In this document: piece after piece, positions 54,156 to 62,327 of the stretch
Layout: each line of letters starts with the position of its first letter
Position numbering within the stretch: the stretch's first letter is position 1
Assembly (NCBI GenBank): GCA_023415635.1
Contig: JAEZJV010000051.1
Coordinates: 62,001 to 126,000 of the forward strand
Direction of reading: 5' to 3'
Length of the DNA: 64,000 nt
Origin: Bacillota bacterium
Lineage (GTDB): Bacteria; Bacillota; Clostridia; Lachnospirales; Lachnospiraceae
Notes under the pieces: model-generated
Told to the model about the DNA's origin: nothing
Database searches by the model: none
The model's input: the letters and a program-made list of their open reading frames with translations, nothing else
Translations under genes and position numbers: made by a program

Positions 54156-54184
54156 TTTACAAAAAAAAGCTTTAAGCGTATAAT
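54156..54184 (+). promoter_or_regulatory. Promoter of the signal peptidase pair
   Basis: TTTACA (54156-54161), 17-base spacer, TATAAT (54179-54184), 41 bases before the first ATG. Confidence 0.75.
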
Positions 54185-54225
54185 GCATATATGTTCTGCA
54201 TTTTATCATATTAAGGGGATACGGG

Positions 54226-54756
54226 ATGAACAGGAAGATTCTGAAGGAAATAATCAGCTGGATCATGGTATTCGTCGTAGCCTTTGCACTGGCTACCCTA
54301 ATTAATAAGGTTATTATTTTGAAGGTGGAGGTTCCCTCAGGCTCCATGGAGGATACCATATTGATCGGGGACAGAGTATTTACTTTTCGGCTGGCCTATC
54401 TGATCAATGAACCGAAACGAGGAGATGTTATTGTATTTCCCTATCCAGATGATGATAAGGTGGATTACATCAAGAGAATCATCGGTCTTCCGGGAGAGAC
54501 AATCGAAGGAAAGGACGGGTTGGTATATATTGATGGCAGACCTTTGGATGAACCTTATGTCAAAGATAAAATTGACAGTGATTTCGGACCTTATGTCGTA
54601 CCAAAGGACAGTTTTTTTATGATGGGAGATAATCGCAATAATTCTGAGGATTCAAGATACTGGGAGCATAAATTTGTATCAAGGGATAAGATTAAGGGAA
54701 AGGCAATTGTAAAATATCCACATTTATCTTGGTTCGATACAATTCACTATAATTGA
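54226..54756 (+). CDS. lepB: Signal peptidase I (1)
   Basis: 176 residues. N-terminal TM (~11-30), then catalytic Ser40 in VPSGSMEDT and Lys83 in DYIKRIIGLPGE, and MMGDNRNNSEDSRYWE. Short single-TM Gram-positive form. It cuts signal peptides of secreted proteins. First of a tandem pair with the same length. Confidence 0.95.
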   Translation: MNRKILKEIISWIMVFVVAFALATLINKVIILKVEVPSGSMEDTILIGDRVFTFRLAYLINEPKRGDVIVFPYPDDDKVDYIKRIIGLPGETIEGKDGLVYIDGRPLDEPYVKDKIDSDFGPYVVPKDSFFMMGDNRNNSEDSRYWEHKFVSRDKIKGKAIVKYPHLSWFDTIHYN

Positions 54757-54773
54757 ACATAAGGGAGAAGACA

Positions 54774-55304
54774 ATGAATAAGAAAGTTCTTAATGAAATT
54801 TTGAGCTGGGTAATTGTTGCTATCGTTGCTTTTGCGCTTGCATTCGTAATTAACCGGTTTGTAATCCTAAAGATCAGCTCGCCGACACCTTCCATGGAGA
54901 ATACCTTCCTAGTGGGAGAGCGGGTATTAACCTATCGTTTGGCATATGTGTTCTCTGAACCGAAGCGTGGCGATATCGTAGTATTTCCTAATCCGGATGA
55001 TGAATCAGAGGATTATATAAAGCGTATTATAGGTCTTCCGGGAGAGGTGATTGAGGGTATTGACGGAGTTGTCTATATCAATGGGGAACCTCTGAAGGAG
55101 ACTTATCTCAAGGAGAAGATGGACAAGGAGGATTTCGGAGCTTATGAAATTCCTTCCGGCTGTTACTTTATGATGGGGGATAATCGCAATGATTCACTGG
55201 ATGCGAGGTACTGGGAGCATAAATTCGTAGAAGGTGATAAGATCAAGAGTAAAGCAATATTCAAATATCCTAATTTTAAATGGTTTAAGAAGGTAGAGTA
55301 TTAA
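54774..55304 (+). CDS. lepB: Signal peptidase I (2)
   Basis: 176 residues from ATG 54774; AAGGGAG at 54761-54767 fixes this start rather than ATG 54753. Ser40 is in SPTPSMENT, so the residue two before Ser is Thr-Pro instead of the usual Ser-Gly, and Lys83 is in DYIKRIIGLPGE. About two thirds identical to the copy upstream, 17 bases away. Change next to the nucleophile may mean altered substrate choice. Confidence 0.93.
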   Translation: MNKKVLNEILSWVIVAIVAFALAFVINRFVILKISSPTPSMENTFLVGERVLTYRLAYVFSEPKRGDIVVFPNPDDESEDYIKRIIGLPGEVIEGIDGVVYINGEPLKETYLKEKMDKEDFGAYEIPSGCYFMMGDNRNDSLDARYWEHKFVEGDKIKSKAIFKYPNFKWFKKVEY

Positions 55305-55325
55305 TATAGCAGTTTATAGTAAATG

Positions 55326-55352
55326 AGGCCATTCTAACGAGCGGCCTTTTTT
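55326..55352 (+). terminator. Terminator of the signal peptidase operon
   Basis: AGGCC (55326-55330) and GGCCT (55343-55347), then TTTTTTAT. Confidence 0.65.
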
Positions 55353-55437
55353 ATAAATAGAGAGGACGGCTTATTAACAGAAAGATAGCCGAGCCTTTCA
55401 TCAAAAGAGGCGCTATCTAGAGATGGGAAACCTTTCC

Positions 55438-55466
55438 TTTACGAGAGCATAGTCTTATGGTATACT
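55438..55466 (+). promoter_or_regulatory. Promoter of the DUF1648-like gene
   Basis: TTTACG (55438-55443), 17-base spacer, TATACT (55461-55466). Confidence 0.6.
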
Positions 55467-55540
55467 GAAACGGAAATAATCAGAAGTATTCTAAGACATC
55501 GATGGATTTTTAGGACTGAAAAAGGAAAAGAGGGAAGATT

Positions 55541-55840
55541 ATGAGGAATAGTAAGAAGGATATCATATTTATCCTTCATTTGGTTTTGGTAGCGCTTACG
55601 GGTATTCTCAATCTATATGGATATTTTAATCTGCCGGATACGATAGCAACCCAGGTCAGCTTTACAGGTGATAATGTTAATTCCATGCCGAAAGTTCTTT
55701 ATCTATTCATAAGCTTTGTGATTATGCTGGTACTGGCTACGGTAAATAAGAAAGGCAGAGCGGATAAGAGGATAACCTCAACCATAGCTTCTGTGCTTGT
55801 ATTTATAGGTAATATTCTTGTGATAACAACTCAACTGTAG
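55541..55840 (+). CDS. Small membrane protein, DUF1648-like
   Basis: 99 residues, GAGGGAAG before the ATG. Three hydrophobic segments (~10-28, 50-66, 78-96). The LYGYFNLPDTIATQVSFTGD loop after the first helix is like the 'lPd.ip.Hf...G' start of DUF1648/SdpI-type immunity proteins, but the following domain is absent. Role unknown; terminator follows. Confidence 0.65.
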   Translation: MRNSKKDIIFILHLVLVALTGILNLYGYFNLPDTIATQVSFTGDNVNSMPKVLYLFISFVIMLVLATVNKKGRADKRITSTIASVLVFIGNILVITTQL

Positions 55841-55869
55841 TTGTTATTAAGTAAATCAGATTAATAAGG

Positions 55870-55907
55870 AATGTTGGGTATGTGATAACATATCCCAACA
55901 TTTTTTC
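55870..55907 (+). terminator. Terminator after DUF1648-like gene
   Basis: AATGTTGGGTATGT (55870-55883) pairs with ACATATCCCAACATT (55888-55902), one bulge, then TTTTTTCG. Confidence 0.85.
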
Positions 55908-55922
55908 GTTAGCTGTCAAATT

Positions 55923-55959
55923 AATAAGGGTACAGTCAACGGATGATTGTACCCTTATT
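55923..55959. repeat. Second perfect stem-loop
   Basis: AATAAGGGTACA (55923-55934) and TGTACCCTTATT (55948-55959), 12 bp, 21 bases after the terminator. No T-run directly after (GATTATTT). Confidence 0.75.
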
Positions 55960-55965
55960 GATTAT

Positions 55966-56174
55966 TTCACAGTAGGAGCTCCGGAGCTACACCTGTGTAA
56001 GAACCATTAGATTTCATAATAACTCCATGGGTTCGCAGAACAGATCCACCCTTTGTTTGGCTTAACCACCTCCACTTCAAGGGGGATTTTGTGTCAATAG
56101 AGCGATTTATCGCTGGCTTTAGCCCCTGCTATTGACTCATAATCACCACTTGAAGATAATGCAAGCAGCCAAAC
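55966..56174. other. Densely structured gene-free region, possible RNA or mobile-element remnant
   Basis: Several nested pairings: AGCTCCGGAGCT palindrome near 55978-55990 closed by CACAG/CTGTG; GTTTGGCT (56055-56062) with AGCCAAAC (56167-56174); CTTCAAG (56075-56081) with CTTGAAG (56149-56155); GTCAATAG (56093-56100) with CTATTGAC (56129-56136); and inside these two hairpins, AGCGAT-TT-ATCGCT (56101-56114) and GGCT-TT-AGCC (56115-56124). Together they make a long arm ending in a multi-stem junction. No gene is visible. Confidence 0.5.
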
Positions 56175-56287
56175 ACAATGGAGAAGCTTATACTTATATA
56201 GGTGGAGCTATAAAGTGTATCGGTGGTTCTGCTGACGCGAAATATTCACTTATATTACCCTATCAATTATTAGATACTGTTTATTAG
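56159..56287 (+). pseudogene. Possible C-terminal gene fragment
   Basis: An open frame ends at TAG 56287 and reads MQAAKHNGEAYTYIGGA then KCIGGSADAKYSLILPYQ and LLDTVY. The composition looks protein-like, but there is no ribosome binding site and the frame is closed at 56120. I do not recognise the family; it may be the tail of a gene whose front was lost together with the structured region. Confidence 0.3.
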
Positions 56288-56297
56288 CTTTATCGTA

Positions 56298-57671
56298 TTA
56301 TTTCTCAAGGTACTCCTCATTTAGCGTAATAATCTTCTTCAAGGCAGCCTGCCCGGGAGCACCGATAGTATTTCTCTTATTAACACAGGCTTCAAGGCTG
56401 ATAGCATCGTAGATATCCTGATCAAAGACAGGACTGATGGCTTTAAATTCAGCGAGGCTCATAGCTTCAAGGGAGATATTCTTATCGATACAGTGGAGTA
56501 CCAGCTGTCCTACAATTCCATGGGCATCCCGGAAGGGAACACCTTTATTTACAAGATAATCGGCTGCATCAGTGGCATTGGTAAAGCCATTCTTCGCACT
56601 TTCCACCATGGTTTCCTTACAGAATTTCATTGTAACCAGCATTCCTTGAAAGAGAGCAAGACAACCCTTTACCGTGTCTATCGCATCAAAGGTTAATTCC
56701 TTATCCTCCTGCATGTCCTTATTATAAGCAAGAGGAAGTCCCTTCATTACTGTGAGGAGGGACATGAGTGCTCCATAGACACGTCCCGTCTTACCTCTGA
56801 CCAATTCTGCAATATCAGGGTTTTTTTTCTGTGGCATGATGGAAGAGCCCGTAGAGTAAGCATCATCCAGCTCCACAAAACGATATTCGTTGCTGTTCCA
56901 GATTATGATCTCTTCGCAAAAACGGCTCAGATGCATCATGACGGTAGATAAAGCACTTAGCAATTCAATTAAGTAATCCCGGTCTGATACACTGTCCATA
57001 CTGTTAAGGGTCGGACCATCAAAGCCAAGGAGCTCTGCGGTGTATTCCCGATCCAGCGGATAGGTGGTTCCGGCCAGTGCTCCGGAGCCAAGAGGGGATA
57101 AATTCATGCGTTTCATGATATCGCTCAGTCTGCTTCGATCCCGTTTGAACATCTCGAAGTATGCTCCAAAATGGTGTGCCAGAGTGACTGGCTGAGCTTT
57201 CTGCAGATGAGTAAAGCCTGGCAGGAAGGTTGCAATATTCTCCTTCATGATTGTATTGATGGATGTCAGTAGGGTTTTCAGCAATACATCAAGTTCTGTA
57301 ATCTCATCCTTAATATAGAGCTTCATATCTAGGGCAACCTGATCATTTCGACTGCGACCTGTATGCAGCTTTTTACCTGCCTCTCCGATACGTTCAATCA
57401 GATGAGCCTCCACAAAGCTGTGAATATCCTCATACTGAGCATCAATCACAAGGCTGCCGTTGATGAGATCCTCCATGATTCCCGACAAGCCGGCTATAAT
57501 CTGGTCTTTCTCGTCATCAGCTATAATTCCCTGTTTTGCAAGCATTGTTACATGTGCGATGCTGCCCTCGATATCCTGCTTATAAAACTTCTGGTCAAAG
57601 GAGATGGATGCATTAAAATTATGCACCAGTTGATCGGTTTCCTTAGTAAAGCGTCCGCCCCAAAGCTTCAT
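56298..57671 (-). CDS. argH: Argininosuccinate lyase
   Basis: 457 residues. Last step of arginine synthesis: argininosuccinate to arginine and fumarate. MKLWGGRF is the standard start; [12 protein letters not shown] is the fumarase/ASL signature with the catalytic Ser loop, and [23 protein letters not shown] follow the family. An in-frame ATG at 57707 with GAGG before it would add 12 residues; the GAGGTAGG before 57671 and family convention favour 57671. Stands alone, without argG. Confidence 0.95.
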   Translation of the reverse strand: MKLWGGRFTKETDQLVHNFNASISFDQKFYKQDIEGSIAHVTMLAKQGIIADDEKDQIIAGLSGIMEDLINGSLVIDAQYEDIHSFVEAHLIERIGEAGKKLHTGRSRNDQVALDMKLYIKDEITELDVLLKTLLTSINTIMKENIATFLPGFTHLQKAQPVTLAHHFGAYFEMFKRDRSRLSDIMKRMNLSPLGSGALAGTTYPLDREYTAELLGFDGPTLNSMDSVSDRDYLIELLSALSTVMMHLSRFCEEIIIWNSNEYRFVELDDAYSTGSSIMPQKKNPDIAELVRGKTGRVYGALMSLLTVMKGLPLAYNKDMQEDKELTFDAIDTVKGCLALFQGMLVTMKFCKETMVESAKNGFTNATDAADYLVNKGVPFRDAHGIVGQLVLHCIDKNISLEAMSLAEFKAISPVFDQDIYDAISLEACVNKRNTIGAPGQAALKKIITLNEEYLEK

Positions 57672-57741
57672 GTATCCTACCTCATTTCCATTATAGATTG
57701 TATTCATATTACCTCGTTTCCTTTCAAGATGCAACAACAAA

Positions 57742-57769
57742 TTTATAATTATGCAAAATGAAGTGTAAA
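57742..57769 (-). promoter_or_regulatory. argH promoter with ARG-box-like sequence
   Basis: On the minus strand TTTACA (57764-57769), 16-base spacer, TATAAA (57742-57747). The spacer and -10 contain TGCATAATTATAAAT, resembling the ArgR half-sites TGAATAATTATTCA. Confidence 0.45.
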
Positions 57770-57853
57770 TATAAAATATTGGAATACTATTTTATAAGGT
57801 AGGAGTATTTATTCGTGCACATGCTTATAAAACATAGATAATGAAGCAGAGCT

Positions 57854-59359
57854 CTATAGTTCATACAGCTTCGTATATTTTTCCTTTAGGTAGTTCACAT
57901 AATATTCGGGGTTGAAATCTTCTCCACATACATCCATCAGAATCTGATTGGTATTCTTAACTGCACCGTATTTATGAATATTATCCCGGAGAAATTCGCG
58001 GATGGGGATAAGATTACCTTCCTGCAGATATTTTTCTATCGGCATCTTATCCTTCATACAGCTATAAATCTGGGAAGAAACGGCTGTTCCGATAGCATAA
58101 GAAGGAAAATACCCAAATTCCCCAAAGGACCAGTGGGTATCCTGCAGGATGCCCTCAGTATCCGTGACAGGTGTTATTCCCATGTACTCCTGATACTTCT
58201 TATTCCAGATATCCGGAAGCTCGTCTATATTAATCTCATCATTGAATATCGCTTTCTCTATCTCATAGCGGATGATAATGTGAATGCAATAGGAGAGTTC
58301 ATCGGCTTCAGTTCGAATCAGACTGGGGACAGCCTTATTGATTCCCCGGATAAAGTGATCCAGTGAAATATGATTAAGATTCTCAGGATATGCAGCTACC
58401 AGCTTGTCGTAAATCGGAATCCAAAAATCATAACTTCTGCCAAGGATATTCTCATAGAAACGGGATTGGGATTCATGCATCCCCATGGAGGCACCACCTC
58501 CGACCAGAGTCTGAGTAATGGCATCATCGATATTCATCTCATAGATGGCATGACCGCTTTCATGGATGATAGAGAACATTGCACTTTCTAAGTTATTCTC
58601 CATATAGCGGTCAGTTATTCTGACATCATGATTGTGCAGCTGCGTGGTAAATGGGTGGGCACTTTCTCCGATCACGCCACGGTTAAAATCAAAGCCCACA
58701 TAACCGCTTAAGTATTTGCAGAATTCTTTCTGCTTTTCTATATCATATTTAAGATAGTTATAGCTCTTATCGACGGTTTCTGCTTTCTTTGCAACCTCCT
58801 TCAGAAGAGGTACGATCTCAGCCTTGATTATATCAAAGAAGGCATCCAGTTCTTTAATCATAAAGCATTCGTCATAGTCACTCAGCAGGACCTCATAGGG
58901 CTTCTTGTCACCCTTTGCACGATAGCCTGCAAACTTTTTCTTATATTCTATTACTTTTTTTAGATAAGGAGCAAAGTCCTCATATTTGTTTTCTTTTCTT
59001 GCCTTAGCCCATTTACGGTTAGAAACTGAGGTGTATTCATTAAAGGCACGATATTCCTCCGGAGGGATACTTTCCAGCTGTTCATAGGTCTTTGAAAGCG
59101 CCTTAACAATTGCTTTCTGTGTAGAATTCAACTCCTTCTGTTCATAATCCTCCTTAAGCTTTGACAGCAATGAGCGTACCTCGTCATTGATCAGGCTTTT
59201 CATATATTCATCAGACAGGATTCCGATTACCTTCGAAGTATATTCAGCAGCACCAAAGGGTGCGGTGGTCTCGTCATCCCACTCAAATAGATTGCGAGCA
59301 GTCTGAAAAGCCATAACCCTTTCAAGGTGGGATTGTAATTGCTCAAATGTTTTACTCAT
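57854..59359 (-). CDS. M32-family carboxypeptidase (Taq type)
   Basis: 501 residues from ATG 59359 with AAGGAG upstream; an earlier in-frame ATG at 59398 is without a site. Zinc motif HESGH with the downstream Glu in MGMHESQSRFYEN; FEWDDETTAP and HPFTT near the substrate site are conserved in the family. A cytosolic metallo-carboxypeptidase that trims peptides with broad specificity. Next to the integrated element but intact. Confidence 0.95.
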   Translation of the reverse strand: MSKTFEQLQSHLERVMAFQTARNLFEWDDETTAPFGAAEYTSKVIGILSDEYMKSLINDEVRSLLSKLKEDYEQKELNSTQKAIVKALSKTYEQLESIPPEEYRAFNEYTSVSNRKWAKARKENKYEDFAPYLKKVIEYKKKFAGYRAKGDKKPYEVLLSDYDECFMIKELDAFFDIIKAEIVPLLKEVAKKAETVDKSYNYLKYDIEKQKEFCKYLSGYVGFDFNRGVIGESAHPFTTQLHNHDVRITDRYMENNLESAMFSIIHESGHAIYEMNIDDAITQTLVGGGASMGMHESQSRFYENILGRSYDFWIPIYDKLVAAYPENLNHISLDHFIRGINKAVPSLIRTEADELSYCIHIIIRYEIEKAIFNDEINIDELPDIWNKKYQEYMGITPVTDTEGILQDTHWSFGEFGYFPSYAIGTAVSSQIYSCMKDKMPIEKYLQEGNLIPIREFLRDNIHKYGAVKNTNQILMDVCGEDFNPEYYVNYLKEKYTKLYEL

Positions 59360-59464
59360 AATAATCTCCTTTATTGTTATTATTGATACCTGGTACATTG
59401 TTCGATTACGAAACAGAAAAATAAAACTGTAACAATGTAATATGCATTATAAATCTGTCTTAAT

Positions 59465-59494
59465 AGTATATCAAATTTTAATTTATCTAATCAA
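59465..59494 (-). promoter_or_regulatory. Putative promoter of the carboxypeptidase gene
   Basis: On the minus strand TTGATT (59489-59494), 18-base spacer, TATACT (59465-59470). It ends only ~12 bases from the first repeats of the element boundary. Confidence 0.45.
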
Positions 59495-59505
59495 TCCTCC
59501 GAAAC

Positions 59506-59595
59506 CCTTGTATTTTCAAGGAAAATCGGCATTTTAATACTCGTACCTTATGTATTTTCCCTTGTTTTTGCCCTTATGAGCCGAAACAAGGGAAA
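59506..59595. repeat. Repeats at the element left end (candidate att/integrase arm sites)
   Basis: CCTTG-six-CAAGG (59506-59521), GTATTTTC repeated at 59510 and 59552, and a perfect inverted repeat TTTCCCTTGTTT (59556-59567) / AAACAAGGGAAA (59584-59595). All lie between host promoter and the integrase stop codon. Confidence 0.5.
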
Positions 59596-59603
59596 CTTTT
59601 TGT

Positions 59604-60902
59604 TTAGGCTTCCCCGACTACCTTATCAAGCAGTCTTGCGGAAGTTCGTTTCGCTTCCCTCTTGGAGTGAGCGTAGATGTTCATTGTGGTACTTACGTCA
59701 GCGTGTCCGAGCAGTTCCTGCACATCCTTCGGTGCTGCACCGTTGGAGAGCAGATTGCTGGTGAATGTGTGTCTCAGCATATGAAAATGGAAATCTTCAA
59801 ATCCTTCCAGTTTCTTTTTTGCTGACCTTGTCATAACACCAACTGTACTCGGTGACTCGTATGCTCCGTCAGGTCTAAGGCAGACAAAGGATATTTCCTT
59901 GTACCCGTCTGGCATTTCCTCGGTTCTCGGCAGGCTGTAGACTTCATAGTAAGTACGGTCTTTCTCTTTGACCTCTTTGTAGTAATTGAGGTGGTAGAGT
60001 TCGCCATACTTGAAGCGGTTCTTGTGCTGTTCCGTCTTTGCCTTTCTGAGAATGTCAGCCAGAGTGTCGCAGAAGTCCACGGTGCGGACTTTCTTGCGTT
60101 TGGTGGCACCTATCTCTGTCTTGTGCCTTTGCCCGTTGTATCGCATACTGCGTCGTACTGTGAGGTGCTGTCCGTCAAGGTTGATGTCCTGCCAAGTCAA
60201 ACCACATACTTCTCCGATACGAAGTCCTGTGTAGTAGGCTATCTGCATCGGGAGCAATGCAGGATTGTCTTTCTTTTTTAGAAAGTCCTCCAACATCAGA
60301 AACTGCTGATGGTCAATGGTAGGAGCATTGTCAACTTCTCCGCCCTCGTCTGCAAACAGTTCGTATTCCTCTTTCTTTCCCCTCCATACCACATACTGCA
60401 TAGGGTTAAAGGAAATCAGCTTCTTTGGGAATACCGCAAATCGGAACGCTCCCTGCAATACTGCTGAGAACAACCTCAGATACCCTTTGCTGAGTGCCTT
60501 TGCTGTTGTCCCGTCGGGATTTTGTCCTCCGAAAGTAAGGAAGTCCATAAATGCCTGTAAATGTTCCGCAGTGACCGTTTTCAGCTTTCTGTCACCAATA
60601 GGATATTGCTTTATCCTGTTCACTGTCCCCATATACGCCATCACTGTACCATTGCTCAGGTTGCCGGGTTTCAGTTCTTCCTCCACCCACATATCAAGCA
60701 GCATACCCACAGTGGTGTTCTCAGGCTTTGCCACGAACTTCTTCGCTTCGTAGTCCTCCATTGCCTTTCGGAGCAATGCTTCCGTTTCAGATTTGCTTTC
60801 TGTGCCTGCAAACTCACGCTGTACCATCTTTCCGCTTTCATCTTCTACATAGAAGCGGTAGTACCATTTCTTGCCCTTTTTTCTTACAGATCCTTTTGCC
60901 AT
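59604..60902 (-). CDS. int: Tyrosine recombinase integrase
   Basis: 432 residues. N-terminal AP2-like arm-binding part ([17 protein letters not shown]), SAM-like core-binding domain (~60-165) and catalytic domain with Arg in [34 protein letters not shown] and the Tyr in IYAH. Insert of ~60 residues between the Arg and HxxR boxes. Tn916/phage-type. It sits at the element end and reads towards the host junction. Confidence 0.95.
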   Translation of the reverse strand: MAKGSVRKKGKKWYYRFYVEDESGKMVQREFAGTESKSETEALLRKAMEDYEAKKFVAKPENTTVGMLLDMWVEEELKPGNLSNGTVMAYMGTVNRIKQYPIGDRKLKTVTAEHLQAFMDFLTFGGQNPDGTTAKALSKGYLRLFSAVLQGAFRFAVFPKKLISFNPMQYVVWRGKKEEYELFADEGGEVDNAPTIDHQQFLMLEDFLKKKDNPALLPMQIAYYTGLRIGEVCGLTWQDINLDGQHLTVRRSMRYNGQRHKTEIGATKRKKVRTVDFCDTLADILRKAKTEQHKNRFKYGELYHLNYYKEVKEKDRTYYEVYSLPRTEEMPDGYKEISFVCLRPDGAYESPSTVGVMTRSAKKKLEGFEDFHFHMLRHTFTSNLLSNGAAPKDVQELLGHADVSTTMNIYAHSKREAKRTSARLLDKVVGEA

Positions 60903-60980
60903 TGATAAATAGTCTCCTTTCTATCCGTGGCAATCGGAACTGTGACGTATGGTGTGCGTAAAGTAAATAGTGTCACATCC

Positions 60981-61004
60981 GCCGATTGTTTCATCGGCTT
61001 TTTT
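60981..61004 (+). terminator. Terminator on the strand opposite the integrase and repressor
   Basis: GCCGAT (60981-60986), loop, ATCGGC (60993-60998), then TTTTTTG on the plus strand. No plus-strand gene leads to it, so it would end antisense transcription across the integrase. Confidence 0.65.
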
Positions 61005-61024
61005 GTTGTCAAAGAGCCACGGAA

Positions 61025-61675
61025 TTATTCTTTTTCGGCAAGCCTTGCTTCGGCTTCCGCTACTATCCCGAAAAGGTCACCCATCTTTACAGCGGTACGA
61101 CCTTCATCGTAGATATGTAAAATTCCGTCTAAGAATCGTTTCATATCCTCAATCGGTGCTTCCATTTCTTTATGGTAAACTCGTTCCTTAATCGCTCCCG
61201 ACTCAATCGCATATCTCATAAGAGACTGTTTCAGTCCTTCATCTTCTGCAACACGGTCAACCTCTGTCATAGCATCGGAGAAGTGGTGGCAGAGAACGGA
61301 ATACAAATCAATCATCTTTCCGAGGAATGTGGTAAGGAGCTGCTGGTGTGGTTCTCCATTCACAACCGTAGACACGGTATCAATGTACTTTCTGATATGT
61401 TCTTCCAAGTCCTTTTCACAGAGCGTTCTGCTGTCATATTCCTTATCCTCCGAAAGACCTGTGAGCCATTCGGGAGTGGTAAGCAACGCTTCTGCCAGTC
61501 CATTGATAATCATTGTTCTCTTTGGGTCTACGCCGTCTGCTTCGTATCTCTGTATCGTTGATTTGTTCACTCCGATACGCTTGCCAAGCTCCGGCATTGT
61601 AAGATTCAATTCTATTCGACGTTCTTTCACTCGTTCACCGACCTGTTTTGCGGTGAATGTAATTTCTTTTTTCAA
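61025..61675 (-). CDS. XRE-family repressor
   Basis: 216 residues from TTG 61675, with GGAGGTG on the minus strand eight bases before. Helix-turn-helix TMPELGKRIGVNKSTIQRYE near residues 25-45, then an EYLTGL-like ALLTTPEWLTGL, and a helical C-terminal domain of ~140 residues without LexA-type protease residues. Probably the switch that keeps the element quiet; divergent to the excisionase gene with shared GTTGCAAAAT sites. Confidence 0.9.
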   Translation of the reverse strand: MKKEITFTAKQVGERVKERRIELNLTMPELGKRIGVNKSTIQRYEADGVDPKRTMIINGLAEALLTTPEWLTGLSEDKEYDSRTLCEKDLEEHIRKYIDTVSTVVNGEPHQQLLTTFLGKMIDLYSVLCHHFSDAMTEVDRVAEDEGLKQSLMRYAIESGAIKERVYHKEMEAPIEDMKRFLDGILHIYDEGRTAVKMGDLFGIVAEAEARLAEKE

Positions 61676-61699
61676 GGTTTACACCTCCTATCGAAACCA

Positions 61700-61830
61700 A
61701 GTATAGCACACAGAAACCTATTTTGCAACCCTTTTCTCGATAAAAGTTAAAAAATATCTTTGACGAGTTGTAATATGAGTTGACAGGAGATAGCAAAACA
61801 AGTATAATGATAATTGCAAAGTTGCAAAAT
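61700..61830. promoter_or_regulatory. Divergent promoters with mirrored GTTGCAAAAT sites
   Basis: Minus strand: TTGCAA (61723-61728), 17 bases, TATACT (61700-61705), for the repressor. Plus strand: TTGACA (61780-61785), 17 bases, TATAAT (61803-61808), a full consensus promoter for the excisionase side. GTTGCAAAAT occurs on the minus strand at 61720-61729 (over its own -35) and on the plus strand at 61821-61830 (downstream of +1), likely repressor operators. Confidence 0.75.
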
Positions 61831-61870
61831 GAGTATTTCGAAAGGAGAGATGTGTAATGACAGTAATTAA

Positions 61871-62071
61871 ATGGGTTTAACTATCGAAGAAGCAGCGGAA
61901 TGTACGGGTATTGGTAGGAACACAATGCGAAAACTGGTGGACTGGGGCAAGCTGCCTGTTCTGAAAGTCGGGCGAAAGACCATTATCCGCAGGGATACGC
62001 TGGAGCGTTTTATGACGGTCAATCAGGGCAGGAACTTACTCAATCCAAGCGATGTACGAAAAGTGGAATAA
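61871..62071 (+). CDS. xis: Excisionase-like small helix-turn-helix protein
   Basis: 66 residues. TIEEAAECTGIGRNTMRKLVDWG and LPVLKVGRKTIIRRDTL are the winged helix-turn-helix of Tn916-type Xis/MerR-like excisionases. Start is odd: AAAGGAG at 61841-61847 is spaced for ATG 61858, which opens an overlapping 7-codon frame (MTVIKWV); the ATG used here is 22 bases away and preceded directly by a stop in its own frame. Either the small frame is a leader for coupled translation or one base was gained or lost. Confidence 0.8.
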   Translation: MGLTIEEAAECTGIGRNTMRKLVDWGKLPVLKVGRKTIIRRDTLERFMTVNQGRNLLNPSDVRKVE

Positions 62072-62118
62072 CCGTTCTCCAAAGCCCTCGGCGTTTGAGA
62101 GCGAAATACACCCCTCGC

Positions 62119-62282
62119 ACAAATCTGCGATTTGTACTCTGGGTATTTCGCCCCTGCGGGGAGCCTGTATCACAGCTTCGGACACCATCCCCTCAGTTAT
62201 GATACAGAGGAAATTGCGGTGCAATTTCCATTGCTGTCCCACCAATCACCGATAGCTGCGACAGCCGCACCCGACAAGTCGG
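62119..62282. other. Candidate oriT: cluster of inverted repeats before the relaxase
   Basis: In 160 bases: ACAAATC-tgc-GATTTGT (62119-62135), CCCC-tgc-GGGG (62151-62161), CTGTATC (62165-62171) with GATACAG (62201-62207), GAAATTGC-ggt-GCAATTTC (62210-62228), and CCGAC-aa-GTCGG (62271-62282), the last next to TTGCGTAACG. The place directly before mob and the repeats are typical of oriT; the nick site cannot be named. Confidence 0.55.
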
Positions 62283-62327
62283 TTGCGTAACGAGTACGGT
62301 ATTCTCAACGGAGAAAGGAGCAAAAGG

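Noticed and set aside
55980..56060. Possible tRNA gene because of GGTTCGCAGAAC
   Set aside because: No acceptor stem, anticodon arm or CCA-type end can be folded around it.
59495..59603. tRNA or gene 3' end as integration target
   Set aside because: No tRNA fold and no truncated gene at the junction; insertion appears intergenic.
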